Assembly (NCBI GenBank): GCA_965202955.1 | Contig: OZ241871.1 | Location: forward strand, 2,790,001 to 2,854,000 | Direction of reading: 5' to 3' | DNA length: 64,000 bases | Origin: Bin5 sp034422415 | Lineage (GTDB): Bacteria > Chloroflexota > Anaerolineae > Caldilineales > Caldilineaceae | In this document: piece after piece, positions 16,381 to 24,325 of the stretch | Position numbering within the stretch: the first letter of the stretch is position 1 | Layout of the letters: every line of letters begins with the position of its first letter | Translations under genes and position numbers: made by a program | The notes under the pieces: generated by a model | What the model was told of the DNA's origin: nothing | The model's database searches: none | What the model saw: the letters and a program-made list of their open reading frames with translations, nothing else

Positions 16381-17463
16381 CTATTCGTACAGGACACAGC
16401 GTACTTTGTGGCCGCCTTCCAGTTCCAGCAGAGGTGGATTGCGGGTGTCGCACACGCCGGCAACTGCTTTGCGGCAGCGCGGGTGGAAAGGGCAGCCTTC
16501 AGGAATCGAGTACGGGTCCGGTACCGAACCGCGAATCGCGGTCAGCTGGCTGGTAATGCCCTGCGACGACTTGCGCCCCAGCAGAGGGATCGAGCGCAGC
16601 AGCGCCTGCGTGTAGGGGTGCTTGGGATCGTAGAAAATCGCATCGACGTCGGCCATCTCCACCACTTCACCCAGATACATGACCACCACGTAGTCCACCA
16701 TCTGCGCGATGACGCCCAGGTCGTGCGTGATGAATATGATGGCCATCCCCAGTTCATCCTGCAACTCGCGCATGAGCGTCAGAATCTGGGCCTGGGTCGT
16801 TACGTCCAGGGCGGTCGTCGGCTCGTCCGCGATCAGAAGACTGGGGCGGCAGGAAAGGGCCATGGCGATCATGGCGCGCTGGCGCATCCCGCCGCTGAGC
16901 TGATGAGGATAACGGTCGATGGTGCGTTCAGGTTGGGGCATGCCAACCTTGTTGAGCACATCGATCGCCTGCGCGCGCGCCTCCTCCTTGTTGACATCCT
17001 GGTGCAGGAGAATCGCTTCGATTATCTGATTGCCGATGGTGTGGACAGGGCTGAGTGAGGTCATCGGCTCCTGAAAGACCATCGAAATCTCGCCGCCGCG
17101 GATGGCGCGTGCCTGCGTGCCCATGGCGTCGATCTTGGTCATGTCGACGACCTGCTCGGTGATGCTGCCGCTTTCCTGCCTCTGCAGGTGGAACAGGACT
17201 TCACCCTCGACGACCCGACCCGGAGAGGGCACAATCGCCATGATCGAACGGGCCGTGATCGACTTGCCGCAGCCGCTCTCCCCAACCAGGCCGACAGTCT
17301 GACCGCGGCGCACCGTGAAATCGACGCCTTCCAAAGCCCGCACAATACCCTGGGCCAGGAAAAAATGCGTCTTCAACCCCCGGACGTCCAGGAGCATATC
17401 CTGGGAGTCCGCGGACGTATCGGTATCCGACACACCATCAACCTGCGTGGATGAAATTGTCAT
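16381..17463 (-). CDS. oligopeptide/dipeptide-type ABC transporter ATP-binding protein (OppD-like)
   Basis: A 360-residue ATPase. Walker A GESGCGKS is at about 61-68, the Q-loop region reads ISMVFQEPMTSLSPV, the signature is LSGGMRQRAMIAMAL, Walker B is LLIADEPTTALD, and the C-terminal oligopeptide-ABC motif is CPFHPRCRKA. Segments such as SIMAIVPSPGRVVEGE are typical of OppD rather than OppF. It would form the ATPase heterodimer with the OppF-like protein encoded about 13 kb upstream. Both ATPase genes are on the minus strand and flank the plus-strand binding-protein and permease genes. The ATG at 17463 has only a weak ribosome-binding site. Confidence 0.92.
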   Translation of the reverse strand: MTISSTQVDGVSDTDTSADSQDMLLDVRGLKTHFFLAQGIVRALEGVDFTVRRGQTVGLVGESGCGKSITARSIMAIVPSPGRVVEGEVLFHLQRQESGSITEQVVDMTKIDAMGTQARAIRGGEISMVFQEPMTSLSPVHTIGNQIIEAILLHQDVNKEEARAQAIDVLNKVGMPQPERTIDRYPHQLSGGMRQRAMIAMALSCRPSLLIADEPTTALDVTTQAQILTLMRELQDELGMAIIFITHDLGVIAQMVDYVVVMYLGEVVEMADVDAIFYDPKHPYTQALLRSIPLLGRKSSQGITSQLTAIRGSVPDPYSIPEGCPFHPRCRKAVAGVCDTRNPPLLELEGGHKVRCVLYE

Positions 17464-17517
17464 GGGCGACGTCCGTTCTGTTCTCGATAGCCGATTGGCA
17501 GTTCCGGCCGCATCTTC

Positions 17518-18468
17518 CTACATCAGGATGAGCTTCTTCGAAATACTCCGCCCCTGATGAATACGGTTGATAATGTCGGCCAGCATCGGCGCAATCGACA
17601 GTACTTCGATTTTCTCCGACCGCTTCTCCTCGGGGACGGGCAACGTATTGGAGACGACCAGCTTGGCAATTCGGTCATCCGCCTCGAGATGCTCCAAGGC
17701 CGAGGGTAGCAACACGGGATGTGTGACCGCGAACGCGGCCGTTCCCTCCGCGCCGGCCTCGTACAAGGCGTCGATCTGCTTCAGTACGCTGCCGCCGGCC
17801 ATGATGTCATCGATGATGATCGGGCGGCTGCCGGCAATCTCACCGACCACATGCGTCGTTTCGGTGACGCTGACACTCGTGCGCCGCTTGTGCATCACCA
17901 CCAGCGGCAGATTGAGCAGCTGCGCATAGCGTCCCGCCATGCTGGCCCGGCCCACATCGGGGCTGACAATCGCCGCGTTCTCCCACTCCTCCCGGCGGAA
18001 ATAGTCGGCCAGAATCGGCAGCGCAGAGAGCGGGTCGACAGGGATATTGAAGAATCCCTGAATTGCCCTGGCATGGATGTCAACGAAGATAACGCGATGC
18101 GCCCCCATCGCCTCCAGCATATTGGCGATCACGCGCGCGCTGACCGACTCGCGGCCGTGCGCCATGCGGTCCTGGCGCGCGTAGGGGAAGTAGGGCAAAA
18201 CGACGCTGACGCTGTGGGCGCTGGCGCGCCGGAACGCGTCCAGATACAGGATCAGCTCCATTACGTGGTCGTTCACCGGCGGGGGACACGGCTGGACCAG
18301 GAAGATATCCTGATCGCGCACGACCTCATCGATCATCACGTGTATCTCGCTGTCCGGCAGACGGCGAGTTGAGGATTGGCCGACCTCCACGCCGAGAGTT
18401 TCGGCGATCTCCAGCGCCAACTCCTTATGCGCAGACCCGCTGAAGATGCGTAATGGGTGAAATGACAC
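17518..18468 (-). CDS. prs: ribose-phosphate pyrophosphokinase (PRPP synthetase)
   Basis: 316 residues, the family's normal length. It makes PRPP from ribose 5-phosphate and ATP for nucleotide, His and Trp synthesis. Recognisable elements are the paired type-I PRTase-like domains, PPPVNDHVMELILYLDAFRRASA, PYFPYARQDR, VDIHARAIQGFF and VSPDVG. The PRPP-binding loop reads IIIDDIMAGGSV, which is shorter than the usual DDxxxTGGT and lacks its Asp/Thr. The start is GTG at 18468 with AGAGGG upstream. It diverges from rdgB and is therefore probably expressed on its own. Confidence 0.92.
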   Translation of the reverse strand: MSFHPLRIFSGSAHKELALEIAETLGVEVGQSSTRRLPDSEIHVMIDEVVRDQDIFLVQPCPPPVNDHVMELILYLDAFRRASAHSVSVVLPYFPYARQDRMAHGRESVSARVIANMLEAMGAHRVIFVDIHARAIQGFFNIPVDPLSALPILADYFRREEWENAAIVSPDVGRASMAGRYAQLLNLPLVVMHKRRTSVSVTETTHVVGEIAGSRPIIIDDIMAGGSVLKQIDALYEAGAEGTAAFAVTHPVLLPSALEHLEADDRIAKLVVSNTLPVPEEKRSEKIEVLSIAPMLADIINRIHQGRSISKKLILM

Positions 18469-18509
18469 AACCGCCCTCTGCTGTTATGCGATAATTCGCC
18501 AGTGGATTG

Positions 18510-18538
18510 TTGGTCTCTCTGTTTGCCGCGTCTATGAT
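18510..18538 (+). promoter_or_regulatory. probable promoter for rdgB
   Basis: TTGGTC (18510-18515), a 17-base spacer and TATGAT (18533-18538), in the divergent region between prs and rdgB. The expected transcript starts near 18545, about 135 bases before the ATG. Confidence 0.5.
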
Positions 18539-18679
18539 AGCCCCATATCGTAGAAAGGGCAAGAGAAGGACACGCCGACATTCGAGTTTGCGCGGCCCTG
18601 AATTCTCCGTTTTGGCGACGCGTACGAAAGACTGAGGAAGGCGCGCGCGGGCCGGGTCCGCTCACCGAGGAGGCAACGA

Positions 18680-19279
18680 ATGATACGCAAGCTGCTGGTC
18701 GCGACACACAATCAGGGCAAACTGCTCGAGTATCGCAAACTCCTGCAGGATCTGCCGCTGTCGCTGATCTATCTCGACGAAATCGGCATCGTGGAGGAGG
18801 CCGCCGAGACAGGCGATACCTTTGCCGCCAACGCCATCATGAAAGCGGATCAATACGCCGCCTTGACCGGTCTGTGGACGTGGGCCGACGACAGCGGACT
18901 GGAGGTGGATGCCCTGCAGGGCGCGCCGGGCGTGCATTCCGCCCGCTACGCCGGTCCCGAGGTGAGCGACCGGGAAAGGTATGAGAAGTTGCTGAAGGAG
19001 TTGAGTTCATACCCGCGCCCATGGACGGCCAGTTTTCAGTGTGTTGTTGCCATTGCGCGGCCGGATGCCGGCGCCGAGACCTGCGCAGGGACGTTGGATG
19101 GACTCATCACAAGAGTGCCCCGGGGTGAAAACGGTTTTGGCTATGATCCTGTGTTTTTTGTGCAGGAGCTGGGACGGACGCTGGCGGAAATGGAGCCCGC
19201 AACCAAGAACGGGATCAGCCATCGAGGGCGGGCATCCAACAGGGCAAAGGGGCTACTGACAAAACTGTTGAACGGCTAG
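18680..19279 (+). CDS. rdgB: XTP/dITP diphosphatase, RdgB/HAM1 family
   Basis: 199 residues. It hydrolyses non-canonical purine triphosphates (XTP, dITP) to monophosphates and so keeps them out of DNA. The family start is clear: LLVATHNQGKLLEYRKLL, with the T-x-N-x-x-K motif. ETGDTFAANAIMKA, the DDSGLEVDAL loop and the C-terminal GFGYDPVFF and SHRGRA follow. Length is typical. The start is the ATG at 18680, with GAGGAGGCA just upstream. A small ORF follows closely. Confidence 0.93.
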   Translation: MIRKLLVATHNQGKLLEYRKLLQDLPLSLIYLDEIGIVEEAAETGDTFAANAIMKADQYAALTGLWTWADDSGLEVDALQGAPGVHSARYAGPEVSDRERYEKLLKELSSYPRPWTASFQCVVAIARPDAGAETCAGTLDGLITRVPRGENGFGYDPVFFVQELGRTLAEMEPATKNGISHRGRASNRAKGLLTKLLNG

Positions 19280-19314
19280 AAACGCGCCTGGCGGGCAGCT
19301 TTATTCGTCTACCC

Positions 19315-19551
19315 GTGGTCTTCAACGCAATTACGATTGTGGCGATGCTGTTTTCTCTGATTCAGGTGATAACTGGAAATTCGGGGAGCCCGACCGGAAC
19401 CGCCGTGGCCGTACTGGCACTCGAGAAGCTCCAGGAAGAGGGCGCCACGGTGGATGACTCTCTGATTGCGGGCCTCAACGCCGACCAGGAGACGCGCTCG
19501 CAGCTGGCAAACTTATTGATCGCGACGATGGTTATCGCAGCGGAAGCTTAA
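19315..19551 (+). CDS. small hypothetical protein with one hydrophobic segment
   Basis: 78 residues from a GTG at 19315, the only start codon in this stretch of the frame. A hydrophobic N-terminal segment (ITIVAMLFSLIQVI) is followed by a polar helical part ending TMVIAAEA. The open frame continues upstream without a start into the end of rdgB. No ribosome-binding site or domain was recognised. Its stop overlaps the stop of the convergent RraA-like gene by 4 bases. It could be real or chance. Confidence 0.35.
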   Translation: MVFNAITIVAMLFSLIQVITGNSGSPTGTAVAVLALEKLQEEGATVDDSLIAGLNADQETRSQLANLLIATMVIAAEA

Positions 19552-20279
19552 ACGCCTCTCTCGCGGCGCCACAGCTCAAACGCGGCCAGCGTCTCCTCGT
19601 TGGGCGGATAGACGCCGACAATGCCGGCGCCGCCCTCCACCCGCTCCTGGAAATACTGCTCCCTGATCTCCTGCTCGAAGGCGCTTTGTGCGATCTCCTC
19701 TGCCAGCTTTGCCGGAATGACCACCACGCCCTCGGCGTCGCCCACGACGACATCCCCCGGCGTTACCGCCGCGCCCCCACAACCGATCGGGACCTGCATG
19801 TCGACCGGATGATGGGCCACAAATGAGGTCGTGGCGTGGGCCGCTCGTATGTAGGTCGGCAGGTCGAGACGGCGGAAGCCGGGCGTGTCCCGCAGCGCGC
19901 CGTCGGTTACAAGACCGGCCGCGCCGCGTTGAAGGATGCGAGTCCCCAGAATATGGCCGAAAGAGGCCGCGCTGACATCGCCGCGCGCGTCAATGACCAG
20001 CACATCCTCCGGCCCGACAGCCTCCACCGCCAGCCGCTGCACGTTCCTGGAATTGTCGTAGACCTCGTCCGCCAAATCTTCTCGCGCCGGAATGTAGCGC
20101 AGAGTGAAGGCATAGCCCACCATCCGCATGTCCGGCCGCAGCGGATAGAGCCCGGCCAAAAAGGTGTTTCGCAGACCCCGGTCCAGCAGCTGGCTGGTAA
20201 GCGTCGCCGTGGAAACCGAGCGCAGCTTCTCCTTGGCGCCGGCCGAAATTTCGCGGACGCGGACCGATTTCGCTGTCAT
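19548..20279 (-). CDS. RraA family protein (4-hydroxy-4-methyl-2-oxoglutarate aldolase-like)
   Basis: 243 residues. The RraA fold holds metal-dependent aldolases and decarboxylases that split compounds such as HMG, as well as the RNase E inhibitor RraA. Family elements are STATLTSQLLDRG near the start, EDVLVIDARGDVSAASFGHIL, GAAGLVTDGALRD with the metal/substrate D and R, and PGDVVVGDAEGVVVIP. The start is the ATG at 20279 with GAGGAG just upstream, not the longer 20297 start. That ATG overlaps the stop of the enolase-superfamily fragment (ATGA), so the two were once coupled. A role in sugar-acid or 2-oxoacid catabolism is likely. Confidence 0.88.
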   Translation of the reverse strand: MTAKSVRVREISAGAKEKLRSVSTATLTSQLLDRGLRNTFLAGLYPLRPDMRMVGYAFTLRYIPAREDLADEVYDNSRNVQRLAVEAVGPEDVLVIDARGDVSAASFGHILGTRILQRGAAGLVTDGALRDTPGFRRLDLPTYIRAAHATTSFVAHHPVDMQVPIGCGGAAVTPGDVVVGDAEGVVVIPAKLAEEIAQSAFEQEIREQYFQERVEGGAGIVGVYPPNEETLAAFELWRRERGV

Positions 20280-20600
20280 CCCGCTCCTCTTTCCCAAAAG
20301 TTGGGCAGCGTGGCCAGCAGATGCACGGCCGCCATCTCCGCCACCGGCCCCAACGAGCCGTCATGGGGCGCAAAGCCGATCCCGTGCGTTTCGGCCATCG
20401 CCGCCATCTTCTTCATCTGCATCAGCCCGCCGGCCCGACCCGTGTCAGGCTGGATGACATCCACGATCTCCCGTTCGATCAGTTCGCGCACGCCGTAGAT
20501 CTGCGTGTGGCGTTCTCCCGCCGCGATCGGCAGATTGACGTGACGTGCGACTTTGGCCAGGTTCTCGACGTGCTCGGGCGGCTGCCTTACCCTTCGCAGA
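20276..20600 (-). pseudogene. C-terminal fragment of an enolase-superfamily sugar-acid dehydratase
   Basis: About 100 residues match only the end of the mandelate racemase/galactonate dehydratase barrel: PPEHVENLAKVARHVNLPIA, then GERHTQIYGVRELIE, VDVIQPDTGRAGGL and APHDGSLGPVAEMAA. Such enzymes are normally about 380 residues, so the capping domain and the catalytic Lys and Asp/Glu strands are missing. The frame can be opened back to 20671, but that part overlaps the PhyH gene in another frame and shows no homology. The homology begins right after the PhyH stop codon, so a deletion has fused the two genes. Stop overlaps the RraA-like start (ATGA). Confidence 0.75.
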
Positions 20601-21351
20601 TTCCGGGCCAGTGCCGCCACATATCTGCCGGTGGCGGCTTGTCCTGGATTTCGTCGAGATCGGCGCGGCAAAAGTCGTACAGAACGGCCTGGCGCACCTG
20701 GCGCGAGCGGTTGTGCCCGGCGCCGTGGCCCATGCGGTGATGCCAGAGCACGACGTCGCCGGCCGAGCCGTACGTGTGCACCGGGTCGATCTGCAACACG
20801 TTTCGGTAGGTATCGGTGTCCCGGAACTCCCTCTCCTCCTCGAGCGGGTTGAAGGTGTAGGCGGTCTTGAAGGCGTGATAGAAATGCTTATGGCTGCCTG
20901 GCCAGACGGTGAAGCCGCCCCCGTCCGGCGGCACGTCGTCCACATAGCCGACGACGCCGAGGTGGAAGGCGTGCGCGTCAACGTGGAAGCGGGCCGGCTT
21001 CGGCGTCGTGTCCGTATCGGGAAAGACGCAGTAGATGCCGCGGATTCTCTCAGGCGTCTCCAGGTCGGGCCCGAGCAGCTGCTTTGCCACGGCCTGGAGC
21101 TTCGGATTGCCGAATAGCAACTCGACCATCCATGGCTCGCGGCTGCGGTCGCGGTACTTCCAGGTGAAGCGCGAGTCTGGAAACGCGCCCACCCAACTCT
21201 CAGGATCGTCGCGCCTCAGCTCGTGTGGTGCCGCATCCCACCAGGCGTTCCTGGTCTGCTCCATCAGCGCCGGCTCCAGCACATCGCGCAGGACCAGATA
21301 GCCGTTATCTCGAAAGAATTCCACCTGCTCGACCGTCAGTGCTTGACTCAT
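20587..21351 (-). CDS. phytanoyl-CoA dioxygenase (PhyH) family protein
   Basis: 254 residues of an Fe(II)/2-oxoglutarate-dependent dioxygenase. The N-terminus (FFRDNGYLVLRDVL) is typical. Iron ligands are seen as HVDAH (HxD) and a distal His in HHRMGHGAGHNRS, whose Arg would hold 2-oxoglutarate. AAGGA lies 6 bases before the ATG. The C-terminus ends abruptly (WRHWPGICEG) at the point where the enolase-superfamily fragment begins, so a few terminal residues may have been lost. The family hydroxylates varied small molecules, and the substrate is unknown. Confidence 0.88.
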   Translation of the reverse strand: MSQALTVEQVEFFRDNGYLVLRDVLEPALMEQTRNAWWDAAPHELRRDDPESWVGAFPDSRFTWKYRDRSREPWMVELLFGNPKLQAVAKQLLGPDLETPERIRGIYCVFPDTDTTPKPARFHVDAHAFHLGVVGYVDDVPPDGGGFTVWPGSHKHFYHAFKTAYTFNPLEEEREFRDTDTYRNVLQIDPVHTYGSAGDVVLWHHRMGHGAGHNRSRQVRQAVLYDFCRADLDEIQDKPPPADMWRHWPGICEG

Positions 21352-21464
21352 GGTTGTCCTTGCTTCCTCTCCTCTCTCCTCGAACGGGAAGTCCCGTTTT
21401 CTAGTTTACCCTCGCCGATGTGGTCCTCATGGGTAACCAGGACCCGAAAATGAAGAACCGAAAA

Positions 21465-22529
21465 TTACCCCGGCCCGGCGGCTGCAATCCGCATCGACGG
21501 ATAGTGTGTGTTGTAGAGGCTGTGATCGCCCGATTCAACCACGATTTGCCACATCTTACGGGTCATCGCCTGCAGCTGTTCGGCACAGGCCGGCTCCTGC
21601 GCCAGGTTGTTCATCTCGGCAGGGTCGTCGGCCAGGTTATAGAGTTCGTCGTAATCGAACCCGTTGTGGACAAGCTTCCAGTCCCCGTCCCACAGCAGGC
21701 GCTGGCTGATAATATAGCGTCCGCCAAAGTATTCGGCAAAACCCTGTTGGTAGTCAGAGGTGTCATGCGGGCTGGCCAGCACGGGCGCAAACGAGCGTCC
21801 GTCAATGTCGGGCAGCGGCTGCGCACCGGTCAGTTCCAGCAGCGTTTGGCCTACGTCTTGCAGCCCAACCCGTGCGTCGCCCACTTCCGCTCCCACCACA
21901 CCTGGCCCTGCCATCACGAGCGGGATATTGTACGCCTCTTCGAACGCGCCGATGTTCTTGCAGTAGAGACCGTGCGCGCCGAGAAAGTCCCCGTGATCAG
22001 ATGTCAGCACGACGATGGTGTCCTCAAGCTGGCCCGCGCCTTCCACCCGCTCCAGCAGGCGCCCAAACTGTTGGTCGATTTCGCTGATCGATGCGTAGTA
22101 GCAGGCCGCCGCCTCGCGATGTTCCCGCTCCGTCCAGTCGCTCCAGACCTGGGCACACCGCTTATATAGATTCGGCTGCCCGCTCAAATCGTTGTGAAGG
22201 TTCGGCGGCAGCGGGATCGACTCAACGTCGTACTGCGCGAACGCGTCCCCGTGGCAGAAGAAGGGGTCGTGCGGTTCGGTGAGGCTGACGAAGCAGCACC
22301 AGGGCGCGCGCTCCGCAAGCGCGGTGTCGAGAAAGGTGAGCGCGGCGTCGGTCTTTTTGCCCATGCCGCGCGCGGGCGAGCAGACCGCGTTGGGTGTGTA
22401 AGCACGGCGGAAGCGCACGCCCCTGGCCGCCAGCCGGTCCAGGTGCGGTGTCTGGCACGGGTTGTCCGGATCCAGCACGCGGCCCTGCATCTGGTCGGTC
22501 ATCAGGAAGAGAATGTTGGGTCTTGTCAT
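21465..22529 (-). CDS. sulfatase family protein with an internal deletion
   Basis: About 354 residues where the family usually has 450-500. The start (RPNILFLMTDQMQ), the formylglycine signature core CSPAR near residue 52, and the distal DHGDFLGAHGL and DDPAEMNNLA are present. Directly after CSPAR the protein continues GMGKKTDAALTFLD, which belongs much further along. The expected TGxxPHxHG and GKWH segments, about 100-150 residues with metal and substrate ligands, are gone. The frame is preserved. The ATG at 22529 (GGAAC upstream) is preferred to a GTG at 22535. It is probably inactive unless this is an assembly error. Confidence 0.8.
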   Translation of the reverse strand: MTRPNILFLMTDQMQGRVLDPDNPCQTPHLDRLAARGVRFRRAYTPNAVCSPARGMGKKTDAALTFLDTALAERAPWCCFVSLTEPHDPFFCHGDAFAQYDVESIPLPPNLHNDLSGQPNLYKRCAQVWSDWTEREHREAAACYYASISEIDQQFGRLLERVEGAGQLEDTIVVLTSDHGDFLGAHGLYCKNIGAFEEAYNIPLVMAGPGVVGAEVGDARVGLQDVGQTLLELTGAQPLPDIDGRSFAPVLASPHDTSDYQQGFAEYFGGRYIISQRLLWDGDWKLVHNGFDYDELYNLADDPAEMNNLAQEPACAEQLQAMTRKMWQIVVESGDHSLYNTHYPSMRIAAAGPG

Positions 22530-22619
22530 GCGCACTGTTCCGATTTCATCTGAATGGTCGTTGCCAGCCTCGCGTCAAAGTCAATAGGAGGCCTGTTTGT
22601 GTCCCGCATATCGTATAAC

Positions 22620-24257
22620 TCAATGGCCGATGGCGTAGCCGTCGCGGCGCGGGTCGGATCCTCCGATCAGCGCGCCGGACTCGGGGTGCACCATGATCGC
22701 CTGCGCGCTGCCCGGGCCGCCCCAGTCGCCTACCATCTCAAGTTCGTGCCCCCTTTGCTCCAGGCCCTCCTGCACGGAGGTGGGGAAGCGGTCTTCCAAC
22801 TGGAGATTGTTGGAACAGACGTGGGGAATGGTGGACTCCATCGGGTTCTGCAGGCTGCGCCAGCGCGGCGCGGCGACGGCCTCCTGGGGCGTCATGCCGA
22901 AATCGAGCATGTGCGTCAACAGCTGCAAGTTTGTCTGGACCTGTGTATCGGCGCCCGGTGTCCCGCAGGTCAGCACCGGCCTGCCGTCCCTGGTGACGAT
23001 GACGGGATTCATCGTGTGGCGCACCCGTTTGCCCGGCATCAGGCAGTTGGGGTGCCCCTCTTCGAGATGCCAATAGGTCATACGGTTGTTGAGCAGAATG
23101 CCGGTGTCGCCGGCGATCAGGTTCGACCCGAATCCGGACTGGATGCTCTGCAGGATACAGACCAGATTGCCCGCCCGGTCCGCGGTACAGAAACAGGTCG
23201 TGTCTTCGTGGGTTTCCGGTCCGCCGGCTGCGACGTCAACTGCCGCGCGGCCGGGGTTGATGCGTTCAGCCTGCTTCGCGGCATAGGACTTGGACAACAT
23301 CCCCTCCAGCGGAATGTCGGTCCATTCCGGGTCGGCCATGTACTTCTCGCGGTCAGCGAAGGCGAGTTTCTTGGCCTCCACCATCAGATGGATGCTCTCA
23401 GCGCTGTTGCAACCCATACTCTGCAGGTCGAACAGCTCGACGAGGTTCAGTTCTTGCAAAAGGATGTGGCCGCTTGAGTTGGGCGGCATCTCGTAAACCT
23501 CGTAGCCGCGATAGTTGACGTGGATCGGTTCGGCCCAATGGGCGTGGAAGCTGGCGAGGTCCTCTTGCGTGAGGAGACCGTCATGGTCGCGGCTGAACTC
23601 TGCGACGGCGCGGGCAATCTCACCCTCATAGAATGTCTTGCGACCACCGCGCGCGATCTGGCGCAGCGTCGCGCCGAGGTTGCAGTTCCTGAGCAGCGCC
23701 CCCGTATGGAGCGGCTCACCGTCCCTGGTAAAGACGGCGCGCGTGTACGGGTCGGCGGCAAAACTCCCGTGTTCCGCCCGCAGCTGCTCCGCCAGCAGGT
23801 GGCTGACGGGAAAGCCCTCTTCGCAGAGCGCGATTGCGGGCCCGAAGACTTCGTCAAGCGACAGCGCGCCGTAGCGCCCATGCGCCAGCAGCCAGCCGTC
23901 GACCAGGCCGGGCACCGAGACAGAGCGGATGCCCTTCATCGGGATGCCTCCGTCATCCAGGTAGCGTTCGCGGGTGGCCGCTCCCGGAGCAGGGCCGGTC
24001 GCGTTCACGGCGGAGACCTGCCCGGTTTCCGCCCAATAGATGAGGGTGAAGCCGTCGCCGCCAACCCCGGAGCCGGCCGGCTCGACCACGCCGAGCGCGG
24101 CCGCGGTGGCGATGGCCGCGTCGACTGCGTTGCCGCCGGCCATGAGCGTCTGATTTCCCGCCTGCGAGGCGAGCGCGTGCCCGGATGCCACCATGCCGTT
24201 CCTGCCCATCACAGAAGGACGATAGGCTTCAGCTGTTACTCCGTGCGGCGACTGCAT
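22620..24257 (-). CDS. gamma-glutamyltransferase family protein (copy 1)
   Basis: 545 residues of the Ntn-hydrolase gamma-glutamyltransferase family, which cleaves itself before a Thr and moves or hydrolyses gamma-glutamyl groups such as that of glutathione. The N-terminal part has SGHALASQAGNQTLMAGGNAVDAAIA and GSGVGGDGFTL. The probable nucleophile Thr lies in HEDTTCFCTADRAG, and downstream HTMNPVIVTRDGRP and GTPGAD are family motifs. No signal peptide is visible, so it is likely a cytoplasmic YwrD-like type. GGAGGT precedes the ATG. It lies 68 bases downstream of a second, diverged family member on the same strand. Confidence 0.9.
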   Translation of the reverse strand: MQSPHGVTAEAYRPSVMGRNGMVASGHALASQAGNQTLMAGGNAVDAAIATAAALGVVEPAGSGVGGDGFTLIYWAETGQVSAVNATGPAPGAATRERYLDDGGIPMKGIRSVSVPGLVDGWLLAHGRYGALSLDEVFGPAIALCEEGFPVSHLLAEQLRAEHGSFAADPYTRAVFTRDGEPLHTGALLRNCNLGATLRQIARGGRKTFYEGEIARAVAEFSRDHDGLLTQEDLASFHAHWAEPIHVNYRGYEVYEMPPNSSGHILLQELNLVELFDLQSMGCNSAESIHLMVEAKKLAFADREKYMADPEWTDIPLEGMLSKSYAAKQAERINPGRAAVDVAAGGPETHEDTTCFCTADRAGNLVCILQSIQSGFGSNLIAGDTGILLNNRMTYWHLEEGHPNCLMPGKRVRHTMNPVIVTRDGRPVLTCGTPGADTQVQTNLQLLTHMLDFGMTPQEAVAAPRWRSLQNPMESTIPHVCSNNLQLEDRFPTSVQEGLEQRGHELEMVGDWGGPGSAQAIMVHPESGALIGGSDPRRDGYAIGH

Positions 24258-24325
24258 TCTTTACCTCCAGTTGTCTGAAACGCAACGGCCGGTAGCTGCC
24301 GATACTGGCCAGGAACCGTTGTTGC

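Noticed and set aside
21383..21398. Inverted repeat AACGGG/CCCGTT followed by TTTT between the PhyH and sulfatase genes
   Set aside because: The T-run is on the plus strand while both flanking genes are read on the minus strand, so it does not terminate either of them.
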